Of a DNA stretch of 64,000 nucleotides, positions 59,601-64,000 are shown one piece after another. Both the position numbers and the translations under genes were made by a program. Every line of letters starts with the position of its first letter. Positions within the stretch are counted from its first letter, which is position 1. Source of the DNA: Bagarius yarrelli (lineage: Eukaryota > Chordata > Actinopteri > Siluriformes > Sisoridae); NCBI GenBank assembly GCA_005784505.1, contig VCAZ01000153.1:461001-525000 (forward strand), given 5' to 3'. The notes under the pieces were generated by a model, which did not search any database, was not told the DNA's origin, and saw only the letters and a program-made list of their open reading frames with translations.

Positions 59601-61378
59601 AGAAGAGGGAGAAGACAAAAAGTGTTTAAAGGGGTTGAGTCAGAATCAGGCCTCTGGACAGGACCTAACACAGCACGTCTTTATAGAGATCAGGGATTTT
59701 TTGCACAGGGACATTGTCATTCAGGGTTTGAGTCTCTTGGTTCCAGTGACAGAATTATAGAATACCCCAGAAGACATTATAGACATTCTGTGTGCTAACA
59801 AAGTTACAGGTGTGCTAGTCAAGTGTCTACCAAAACTTTGGCCATATATCGTACCTCAAGATCCACTACTTTTTTTACTACTGGTTGCTCATCTAACATA
59901 AGGATCTCATCAGCTTCTAGAACTGCTGCCAGAACGACTATTTTGCAGTTCGACAGTGCAAAAGACAACACCTTTCAGAGGACAAATACTTGTGATGCTG
60001 CTGGACATCTTTACTACTCACTCAGTAGTGACTTTATTTCTCCTATCCTATCCTATTAAAGTGGGACGGCTTCATGGCATCGATTCGTCTGTAGTTCATT
60101 TGAATATTCATGGATAACCGGGAAAAAACACACAATAGAGAACTATATGTAAAATTTGCAGCAATAAAACAATGAGGTAGCATAAAAAATAAAGAAGGTG
60201 GGTGTGACCCAGGGAATATACGCTGTTGGTAACATCTTTATCTCCTAATATAGTCATGTTCAATGATTTACTTCTTAAAGTACTCACCACATCGTAGTGT
60301 CCGTACTGAGCAGCCAGGTGTAGAGGGATTTGTCCGTCCTGTGAAGCTCCGTTAACAGACGCTCCTCCTCTTAGCAACATCAGCACAGATTCAGCTTTTC
60401 CCTGCCAGGCAGCGTAATGCAGCGGTCGCATGCCTACACAAGGAACACGTTAGTATGATAGTCTCGCATATCGACATCTGCAGACATCCAGGAAATAGTC
60501 GAAGCTACATGGCCTTCTACTGGCCCGGATGGCATCTGACAGACGTGTAGAGCGACCAATCAAGGCCATGGATGTCAATGCTGTTAGAAAAACAGACTGG
60601 GGTGCAGCCGTAGATGGTCATTTAAACATGTCGCAAATTTGCTATTACAATAATGCATCAGTCTCCAAAGGGACGTGTCTGCAATAAAATGTGTGTAAAC
60701 TTGGATGTCTGTACCTGAGCAGATGATGGTTAAGGAGCCTGGTGGCTTCGGGAATTAACCGTACAACCATCTAATCAGGAATTAAACATCTTAACCACTG
60801 AGCTACCACTTTGCACTATGGTTTAAAACTGGTGGCTTCAACTGCAAGCATTTCTTACACTCCTGATCTCCTGCATTTGCCAGACACCGATTTATACTTC
60901 TTACATTTATGCAACCGAGCAATTGAGAAATAAGGACTTTGCTCAAAGGCCCAGCAGTAGCAACTTGGTGATGTTGGGAATTGAACCCACAGCCTTCTGA
61001 TCAGCAGTCCAAATACTTATACACACATACACACTATATGAAAAATTGTGTGAAATTGTGAAAACGTCTTATACACTATATGACTAACTAAGATACTGAT
61101 ACTGTATAAAGGAGGAAAGTGGTGGCTCAGTGGTTAAGGTGTTAGACTGGGGTTTCGACTTCCAGCACCACCAAGTTGCCACTTCTGGGGCCCTGAGCAA
61201 GGCCCTTAACCCCTGATTGCTCATTTGTATATAAGAGATAAATGTAAGTTGCTCTATGTAAATGTAAATAAGTTCCTCACCATTGCGGTCCTTGATATCC
61301 ACTGTCGCCTGGGCATCCAGAAGCAGAGACAGCAGGTCGGTGGTGCCTGTAAGAGCTGCGTGATGCAGAGCTGAAAAC
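32539..61378 (-). CDS. caskin2: Caskin scaffold protein, 5' end missing (caskin2-like)
   Basis: Seventeen coding exons: 61378-61281, 60433-60288, 58779-58684, 53119-53007, 51503-51395, 51302-51194, 49820-49726, 45250-45133, 41771-41601, 40766-40677, 38917-38784, 36825-36715, 36603-36502, 36374-36236, 35877-34309, 34219-34006, 32617-32539. All phases join to 1163 residues. Order: ankyrin repeats, SH3 (ALKDYWNLHDPTALN...GRWKGH), a CASK-interaction-like EDIWVLRR, two SAM domains, a proline/serine-rich region (KGPPPPPPKRLSS), and a C-terminal ILDDIGNMFDDLA tail. Caskins are cytoplasmic multidomain scaffolds of synapses and junctions; SAM domains polymerise. Motifs SQESISARSRG, SYATLTRK, GTIKQRP and ESDTVKRR favour caskin2 over caskin1, by memory only. 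About the first 50-60 residues lie right of the window. A 28.8-kb span with repeat-filled introns. Confidence 0.88.
33300..33425 (-). repeat. SINE family A (minus) in caskin intron
   Basis: GGGTCTTGCTTAGGGGCCCA and GGGAATTGAACCCCG. The rest of the intron 32618-34005 outside this and the next entry shows no feature. Confidence 0.6.
33645..33860 (+). repeat. SINE family B in caskin intron
   Basis: GTTGTTGACCGGAAGACCAG head and GACGCTGTATCATAACTGAC tail, ending GATATGCGAAGAAACTTTCA. Confidence 0.7.
34006..34219 (-). CDS. caskin2: caskin penultimate exon
   Basis: 214 bp, phase 1 in, 2 out. TNTSLEAALEVVEKNLAQKD is a predicted helix before the C-terminal domain. An alternative acceptor 3 bases upstream (34222) would add one codon. 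Intron retention stops at once (AGG TAA). Confidence 0.85.
34309..35877 (-). CDS. caskin2: caskin large proline/serine-rich exon
   Basis: 1569 bp, phase 1 in and out. It begins with the end of SAM2 (HQKKMMLAVKKLCDVQKA), then LTFQDSELSTELQ, SQESISARSRGTGHSQE, RAKRKGPPPPPPKRLSS (a likely SH3 ligand), EFNLKESDTVKRR. Mostly disordered by composition. Donor TTGG|GTAAGC. Confidence 0.93.
36005..36185 (+). repeat. SINE family C in caskin intron
   Basis: ATAGTGGGTCAAGGCACTAG head-like, CCTAGTTCGATTCCAGC B-box-like, then a pyrimidine-rich body. Related copies at 50020-50200, 50335-50470 and 50835-51005. Confidence 0.5.
36236..36374 (-). CDS. caskin2: caskin SAM2 exon
   Basis: 139 bp, phase 0 in, 1 out. 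ADMGEWLGSIGLAQYQKRLA and DITWEDLQEIGITKLG. Confidence 0.92.
36502..36603 (-). CDS. caskin2: caskin SAM1-SAM2 linker exon
   Basis: 102 bp, phase 0-0. DLTAIGVTKPGHRKKISTEI closes SAM1; IPEWLPDYIP opens the linker. Confidence 0.92.
36715..36825 (-). CDS. caskin2: caskin SAM1 exon
   Basis: 111 bp, phase 0-0. DAEAIFQWLREFHLDQY and AGYDVPTISRMTPE. Confidence 0.92.
36925..37045 (+). repeat. SINE family A
   Basis: GTAGCCGCAGTGGTTAAGGT head, GGGTTTGATTCCCTGC, truncated tail. Confidence 0.65.
37421..37472 (+). repeat. (CA)n microsatellite
   Basis: About 25 CA units in a caskin intron. Confidence 0.95.
37680..37760 (+). repeat. SINE family A head
   Basis: GTGGCTCAGTGCTTAAGGTG and GTGGGTTCGAT; the tail is replaced by the CT tract that follows. 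Confidence 0.65.
37775..38215. repeat. Long CT-rich (polypyrimidine) tract
   Basis: (CTCTCT) with regular 14-22 bp CTTCTCGTCTCTCTCT- and CTCCTAGTCTCTCT-type units. In the caskin pre-mRNA it reads as GA-rich. No gene. Confidence 0.95.
38784..38917 (-). CDS. caskin2: caskin exon DRNSVGS
   Basis: 134 bp, phase 1 in, 0 out. DRNSVGSAGSVGSSRSAGS, a serine/glycine-rich stretch before SAM1. Its acceptor directly follows a very long CU tract. Confidence 0.88.
38925..39715. repeat. Long GA-rich tract
   Basis: About 790 bp of (GA)n and GAGACATACAGAGA-type units with a larger internal duplication (near 39160-39240 and 39540-39620). It gives a CU-rich sequence in the caskin transcript. Confidence 0.95.
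40031..40060 (+). repeat. (GT)n microsatellite
   Basis: Simple repeat in a caskin intron; the flanks 39720-40676 show nothing else but a short GACAGAGA-rich patch at 40260-40400. Confidence 0.9.
40677..40766 (-). CDS. caskin2: caskin CASK-interaction-like exon
   Basis: 90 bp, symmetric phase 1-1, acceptor GCTAG, donor ACTG|GTAAGA. Encodes SPPDSPSVLSNSDSS, then QESEDIWVLRRSFTG. The EDIWVLRR core resembles the E-E/D-IWVLR motif by which caskin1 and Mint1 bind the CaM-kinase domain of CASK. It fits the reading frame between 41601 and 38917, and skipping it would also keep frame. Confidence 0.82.
40770..40788 (-). promoter_or_regulatory. (UG)n beside the CASK-motif exon acceptor
   Basis: On the transcript a GUGUGU run lies a few bases before the TTTGCTAG acceptor, a typical site for UG-binding splicing factors (CELF, TDP-43). 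Regulation is inferred. Confidence 0.45.
41601..41771 (-). CDS. caskin2: caskin exon after SH3
   Basis: 171 bp, symmetric phase 1-1. GGFLSRQVSLPYQRHQTL and YADDSYTLYSPTQP; serine/proline-rich, presumably unstructured. Confidence 0.85.
42105..43265 (-). repeat. Cluster of five SINE family A copies (minus)
   Basis: Copies at about 42105-42240, 42285-42440, 42700-42840, 42870-42980 and 43100-43265, each starting like CGGCAGACGTCCTTATCCAG and ending in GGGAATCGAACCC plus the inverse head. All share one orientation and similar spacing. Confidence 0.7.
43515..43725 (+). repeat. (CA)n and (GT)n pair
   Basis: (CT)n(CA)n at 43500-43554 and (GT)n at 43672-43725, complementary to each other over about 25 bp. 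Confidence 0.85.
43915..44785 (+). mobile_element. LINE 3' fragment with internal tandem array
   Basis: Flanks match the LINE fragments at 16840-17385 and 4615-4870. 44043-44510 holds about 13 copies of a 35-38-bp unit (GGTGAGACCAGCTATGATGT, then ATGGTTTAGAGACAGT) that encodes the MMYGLE motif of the RT protein. Confidence 0.8.
44785..44985 (-). repeat. SINE family A (minus)
   Basis: Full length: TTGGTAGACGTCCTTATCCA through GGGAATTGAACCC to CCACTGCGCTACCAC. Confidence 0.75.
45133..45250 (-). CDS. caskin2: caskin SH3 exon 2
   Basis: 118 bp, phase 0 in, 1 out. VLEQHLDGRWKGHIHDSQRG and RVGYFPPSIVEVI, the C-terminal half of the SH3 fold. Confidence 0.92.
45270..45445 (+). repeat. SINE family B remnant
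   Basis: Tail half: CCCTGTGATCCGACCCCC, AAGCTGGGATATAAAAAG. Confidence 0.45.
45450..47125. other. Caskin intron, no recognised feature
   Basis: AT-rich with a 28-base A run at about 45780-45807. No conserved exon found. Confidence 0.4.
47130..47335. mobile_element. Palindromic MITE, family H
   Basis: Matches 25889-26090: GGTCCTGGAGGGTCGGGGTG at one end and CAGGACACCCCGACC at the other. Confidence 0.7.
47885..48220 (+). repeat. Intronic duplication, copy 1
   Basis: About 330 bp matching 49390-49696 (AGTAAACATCCGATGCTAAA; TTTTTGTACATTTGTTGTGT). Not a repeat family seen elsewhere here. Confidence 0.8.
48225..48415 (+). repeat. SINE family A
   Basis: GTGGCTCGTGATTAAGGTGT, GGGCTCGATTCCCAGC, GGACGTCTGCCGAATGCTGT. 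One of the most complete copies. Confidence 0.8.
48600..48990. promoter_or_regulatory. GC-richer island inside caskin intron
   Basis: Clearly richer in CG than its flanks, with CCAAT (ATTGG on the minus strand) near 48957, an ACTATATTAAG TATA-like string and several ATGs on the minus strand. It could be an internal promoter or first exon, or a transposon remnant. No clean donor is seen. Confidence 0.25.
49010..49190 (-). repeat. SINE family A (minus)
   Basis: AGCATTTGGAAGACGCCCTT start; GGGAATCAAACC; inverse head. Confidence 0.75.
49390..49696 (+). repeat. Intronic duplication, copy 2
   Basis: Second copy of 47885-48220. It ends only about 30 bp from the SH3 exon 1 donor. Confidence 0.8.
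49726..49820 (-). CDS. caskin2: caskin SH3 exon 1
   Basis: 95 bp, phase 1 in, 0 out. EASGAMQVRALKDYWNLHDP then NIRAGDVIM. Donor ATG|GTGAGT. Confidence 0.92.
50020..51005. repeat. Three SINE family C copies
   Basis: 50020-50200 plus, 50335-50470 minus, 50835-51005 plus. Shared parts: GAGTTTGATTCCACC or GGGTTCGATTTCTGGT (B-box-like), then CCCCCTCTCTC and CCGTTTCATTTCTG / CACGTTTCATCTC. Confidence 0.55.
51194..51302 (-). CDS. caskin2: caskin ankyrin exon (last)
   Basis: 109 bp, phase 0 in, 1 out. AGIDVNIRNTYNQTALDIVN, then KDIKQLLR. Confidence 0.92.
51395..51503 (-). CDS. caskin2: caskin ankyrin exon
   Basis: 109 bp, phase 2 in, 0 out. LLLKAGIDLN, TALHEAALYGKTEVVKLLLD. Confidence 0.92.
52090..52465. 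repeat. SINE family A pieces
   Basis: 52090-52190 plus remnant and 52200-52465 minus copies (TCTGGCAGACACCCTTATCC; GGTGCTGGTGGTCACAATTA). Confidence 0.6.
52770..52955 (+). repeat. Two (CA)n microsatellites
   Basis: 52770-52806 and 52917-52950. Confidence 0.9.
53007..53119 (-). CDS. caskin2: caskin ankyrin exon
   Basis: 113 bp, phase 0 in, 2 out. VVQLLLSSNMVVALLEGNGR, TPLHLAARNGHKDII. The donor GTTCTT is weak but the phase fits exactly. A (TG)n run lies just before the acceptor. Confidence 0.9.
53815..54005 (-). repeat. SINE family A (minus)
   Basis: ATTCGGCAGACGTCCTGATT start; full length to the inverse head. Confidence 0.75.
54010..54575 (+). repeat. GAA/AAG-rich polypurine tract 1
   Basis: Degenerate (GAA)n with two interruptions (54085-54205). 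Reads as UUC-rich in the caskin transcript. Frames in it are artefacts. Confidence 0.95.
54590..54750 (+). repeat. 160-bp duplication, copy 1
   Basis: Matches 56600-56760 (ATAATAATATTCTAAATAAT, AATTCTTTAAATATC). Each copy follows a GAA tract. Confidence 0.75.
55480..55690 (-). repeat. SINE family B (minus)
   Basis: TTAGTAAGTTGGGGGTCAAA, TACGATACAGCGCCCCCTGG, inverse head TTTAAGCCACCACTGG. Confidence 0.75.
55740..56540 (+). repeat. GAA-rich polypurine tracts 2 and 3
   Basis: 55740-56130 and 56250-56540, separated by a second copy (56160-56250) of the SINE B edge sequence at 55660-55745 (AACCATAGCATTTATCA). The unit edge-plus-GAA was duplicated. Confidence 0.9.
56540..56602. repeat. (TA)n microsatellite
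   Basis: Pure (TA) blocks split by CTAT and TTAT. Confidence 0.95.
56600..56760 (+). repeat. 160-bp duplication, copy 2
   Basis: See 54590-54750. Confidence 0.75.
56765..57355. other. No recognised feature
   Basis: Less AT-biased intron DNA without exon or repeat match. Confidence 0.35.
57360..57925 (+). repeat. Polypurine tract 4
   Basis: Degenerate GAAGAAAAAG units with a pure (AAAAG)n stretch at about 57481-57525. Confidence 0.95.
57985..58230 (+). repeat. Dispersed repeat, family D
   Basis: ATTCGGGGTCACAGGGATCT, AGGAGGGGGACACCCTGGAC, GTTTTTGGACTGTTGGAGGA. Confidence 0.65.
58260..58440 (+). repeat. SINE family A
   Basis: B-box area AGGGTTTAATTCCCAGC, GGGCCCCTGAGCAAGGCCCT, tail ACGTCTGCTAAATGCTGTAA. 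Confidence 0.7.
58684..58779 (-). CDS. caskin2: caskin ankyrin exon
   Basis: 96 bp, phase 0-0. SEMLLQHQSNACMVNKAKKT, PLDLACEFGRLK. Acceptor GTCCAG at 58781-58780; a second AG at 58775 would drop two codons. Confidence 0.92.
58800..59400. other. Caskin intron, no recognised feature
   Basis: No exon or clear repeat. Confidence 0.4.
59415..59620 (+). repeat. SINE family A head with GA-rich extension
   Basis: GTGGCTTAGTGGTTAAGGTG and GGGTTCGATTCCCAGC, then a second B-box piece and an AAGAAAAG tract in place of the tail. Confidence 0.7.
59625..59860 (+). mobile_element. MITE-like family G
   Basis: AAAGGGGTTGAGTCAGAATC, then AGAGATCAGGGATTTTTTGC, the uninterrupted form of the junction split at 13795. 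Confidence 0.6.
60288..60433 (-). CDS. caskin2: caskin ankyrin exon
   Basis: 146 bp, phase 1 in, 0 out. MRPLHYAAWQGKAESVLMLL and PLHLAAQYGHYDV, parts of two repeats. Confidence 0.92.
60715..61020 (-). repeat. SINE family A pieces (minus)
   Basis: 60715-60820 (ACCACTGAGCTACCAC end) and 60875-61020 (GGGAATTGAACCCAC). Confidence 0.55.
61110..61265 (+). repeat. SINE family A
   Basis: GTGGCTCAGTGGTTAAGGTG consensus head; tail shortened. It ends 16 bp from a caskin exon edge. Confidence 0.75.
61281..61378 (-). CDS. caskin2: caskin first visible ankyrin exon
   Basis: 98 bp, phase 2 in, 1 out. FSALHHAALTGTTDLLSLLL and ATVDIKDRNG. The preceding exon was not found up to 64000. Confidence 0.9.
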
Positions 61379-61924
61379 CTAAAACGAAAAAAACAATAAA
61401 AGAAATAACAACATTTTAGTGTTATGTTTTTTTTTTGTCCTGTCCAAATATCTGACTCTCACCAACTGCTGGAGTCTCACAAACAAAAAAATATCTTGAA
61501 GTTAAAAATCCCAGCATAAACATTCGCCATTTTTAAAAGCCACCGAGACTTCCGAACAGTGAGTCTTTAGTAAAAGGGTTTGTACTCCACCCAGAGTGTA
61601 TGTAAACTTATGAAGCATGTTATTAAAGCTAATAGCTGGATAATAATCCCCGGATTAAGGTGACTTTTCCTCTGTGAAACCACACTGAAAGTTCGGGTAA
61701 GTCCACCTTCATTGGGAATAATCCCCTCTGTGTGTGAATCTGATTGAATAAAGACTATTTGTGCTGGTTTATTTTATCAAAGGAAATAAAAAATGTAGAA
61801 AAACAACATTTCTACTAATAATTTGAACAATGGTGTAGGTTCAATGTTCAATATTTTATCCCAAAAAATGAGATTAGCGGCATTAAATGTTGATTATTTT
61901 ACAAAAACTGTTTCACAGAAAATA

Positions 61925-62455
61925 TCAGCTGAGTTGTTGATCTAAAGACCGGGAAGACCTGTGTTCAAGCCCCACCACCACCAGCCAGCCACCATTGGGT
62001 CCTTGAGCAAGCCCCTTGACCCCTGCGGTGATCAAGACCCTCGACCCCTGCGGTGAGCAAGACCCTCAACCCCTGCGGTGAGCAAGACCCTCGACCCCTG
62101 CGGTGAGCAAGACCCTCCCCCCCCGGGGTTAACAAGACCCTCAACCCCTGCGGTAAGGAAGACTCTCAACCCCTGCGGTGAGCAAGACCCTCAACCCCTG
62201 CGGTAAGCAAGACCCTCAACCCCTGCGGTGAGCAAGACCCTCAACCCCTGCGGTGAGCAAGACCCTCAACCCCTGCGGTGAGCAAGACCCTCAACCCCTG
62301 CGGTGAGCAAGACCCTCGACCCCTGCGGTGAGCAAGACCCTCAACCCCTGCGGTGAGCAAGACCCCCGACCAGTGCGCTTTGACCCCAACTTACAAAGAT
62401 GGGATATGCGAAGAAACAAATCTTACTCTGCTATAAAAATTATATGTGACAAAAT
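61925..62455 (+). repeat. SINE family B with internal 25-bp array
   Basis: Head TGAGTTGTTGATCTAAAGAC, then about 15 copies of a 25-bp unit (AGCAAGACCCTCAACCCCTG plus CGGTG) at 62004-62375, then the normal tail GATGGGATATGCGAAGAAAC. Confidence 0.9.
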
Positions 62456-62574
62456 AAAGGCATTTACAAATGTTACTGTTGTTACCATAGAAACCGTCAT
62501 TATTTAACCAATCAGAATCAAGAATTTAGTGGTTCTTTGATATAAATGCTTCTAAAATGATTTAATGTAAATGT

Positions 62575-62865
62575 AAAGGCCTTTATTTTGTTACATATAC
62601 TTTTTACAGCACAGTAAAATTCTTTCCTCGCATATCCCATCTTAGTAAGTTGGGGGTCCGAGCGCAGGGTCAGCTATGATACAGCGCCCCTGGAGCAGGA
62701 GGGGTTAAGGGTCTTACTAAAGGACCCAACAGTGGTTGTCTTGCCCATGGTGTGCCTTGAACCCAGGTGTTTCTGGTCTTCAGATCAACTGTTGGTGGTG
62801 GTGGGGCTTGAACCCAGGTCGTCCTGGTCTTCAGGTCATTTGAGCCACCACTGCCCCTACAGCTA
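62575..62865 (-). repeat. SINE family B (minus)
   Basis: Full copy opposite in orientation to the previous one, with a partly duplicated head (GTGGGGCTTGAACCCAGGTC). Confidence 0.8.
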
Positions 62866-62869
62866 CAGC

Positions 62870-63797
62870 AAAGTCCTTACAAAGCAAGGAGAACAGATTG
62901 ACCCTATTTTGGTATCTTGCTGTTTTAAAACACTGGCCCGCTTTCCTAATCTCAACACTTTCACTGTGTTACCATAAAAACAGCGGCGACTGATTAAAGG
63001 ACTCGGAGATTGAAAATGACAGGATAGATTTACGAGCAGGGGCTTTGTGGTGGTTAGACATGCTCATTACGGCGACGCAACTCTCTGCAATGTTCGGGAA
63101 TTATGGAAAGGGAAAAAAAAAACAAAAAAAAACGTTGAGCTGAATAGAAGAGACTGAAGATCCCGATTGTCTGGGAGATAAACGGCGTCTCAGACTGCGG
63201 GTGAGTCGAGGCTTCACACAACCTGCTTTGTTTTTGCTCGCATAATCTTAAGACTTAATTATGTTTGTCTTCTTTGTTAGATGTGTATTTATAATTAAGT
63301 GTGTGTGTGTGTGTGTGTGTGTATTGTAAGTCACCCTGTTTCTTTTACAAACAGGTTTTCTGTAGCTTCAAGAAATTTAACAGGACATTTAGACTAAACA
63401 TGGTCTCTGTGTCTGTCTCTGTCTCTCTCTCTTTCTTTCTCTCACACACACACACACACAATAGTTTTGTCATGGCCCCTATGTTCCACCCTTATCCTGT
63501 CACATGTCCTTGATAAAGTGATCTGGCAGTTACACGCACACTGTGCAGAAGATCAAACGCAGGAAAAAACACAATTCAGTGAAGAGGTGATTCTGAGGAC
63601 ATTTGACACTGTCCTATACTCGTGAGGACATCTGATCTATGTTGGACCTTATGAAAAGTTACAAACTGTACAAACACATAAGTAGACATTGACACATACA
63701 CACACCACTCTCACACACACTATTCCGGTGACAACATTAAACTTAAGTCACAGACAAACATTGATGGAGACAAACAAACCTAGTCATGCTGACAGAT

Positions 63798-63828
<31 letters not shown>

Positions 63829-63893
63829 CGTTAAAGCATACTCGTCTTTTAGAAAATTTAACCGACTTGAACAAAGAATCACTCCACACACAG

Positions 63894-63928
<35 letters not shown>

Positions 63929-64000
63929 TATACACATTAAATAAGACCCGTTTTCTAGGAACTTATCCAATGAACCAACTAGAACAAAGAATTGCTTCAC
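62870..64000. other. Caskin upstream/intron DNA with CA/GT microsatellites
   Basis: (GT)n at 63300-63322, (CA)n at 63444-63461, 63797-63822 and 63896-63920. No exon recognised. Confidence 0.5.

Noticed and set aside
62004..62375. Repeated CGGTGAGC strings looking like splice donors
   Set aside because: Part of the 25-bp array on the strand opposite to caskin.

Overview
The window is vertebrate nuclear DNA, almost certainly from a teleost fish. Coding DNA is split into short exons with GT-AG introns. It holds a fish-type FISNA-NACHT-LRR-B30.2 NLR gene, an ecto-ADP-ribosyltransferase and a caskin gene, and it is crowded with tRNA-headed SINEs, MITE-like elements and CA/GA/GAA/TA microsatellites. 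The repeat style resembles catfish and other otophysans, but that is inference. There are no bacterial genes, CRISPR arrays or rRNA.

Layout. (1) 1-3430: a two-coding-exon mono-ADP-ribosyltransferase gene on the minus strand, with a TATA promoter and a non-coding first exon. An almost identical copy of this promoter at 45-351 implies a tandem paralogue just left of the window. (2) 3430-10800: no intact gene; LINE, SINE and hAT-like remnants, a tRNA-Pro(TGG)-like gene or pseudogene, and (TA)n/(ATCT)n blocks. (3) 10800-24265, plus strand: an apparently intact NLR gene. Its ten coding exons keep reading phase and give 1134 residues: an N-terminal segment with three repeat-like exons, FISNA, NACHT, three LRR exons, a linker and PRY-SPRY. 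(4) 24265-32538: repeats (a 57-bp tandem array and about 950 bp of AT-only DNA) and the probable 3' UTR of the next gene. (5) 32539-61378, minus strand: most of a caskin scaffold gene, closest to caskin2 from remembered family features. Seventeen coding exons give 1163 residues: ankyrin repeats, SH3, a CASK-interaction-type exon, two SAM domains, a proline/serine-rich region and the conserved C-terminal tail. The first exons lie beyond 64000. (6) 61400-64000: more SINE arrays and microsatellites.

The three genes are not a functional unit. The ART and the NLR are immune-type families that expand by tandem duplication in fish; caskin is a synaptic or junctional scaffold. I see no wholly new system. 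The most interesting signals are a symmetric 90-bp caskin exon carrying a CASK-binding-like EDIWVLRR motif, next to a (TG)n tract; an exon flanked by long complementary CT and GA tracts; a perfect hairpin on the last caskin 3' splice site; an in-frame, stop-free, very hydrophobic ART intron; the duplicated ART promoter; and several tandem arrays grown out of pieces of SINEs and LINEs.
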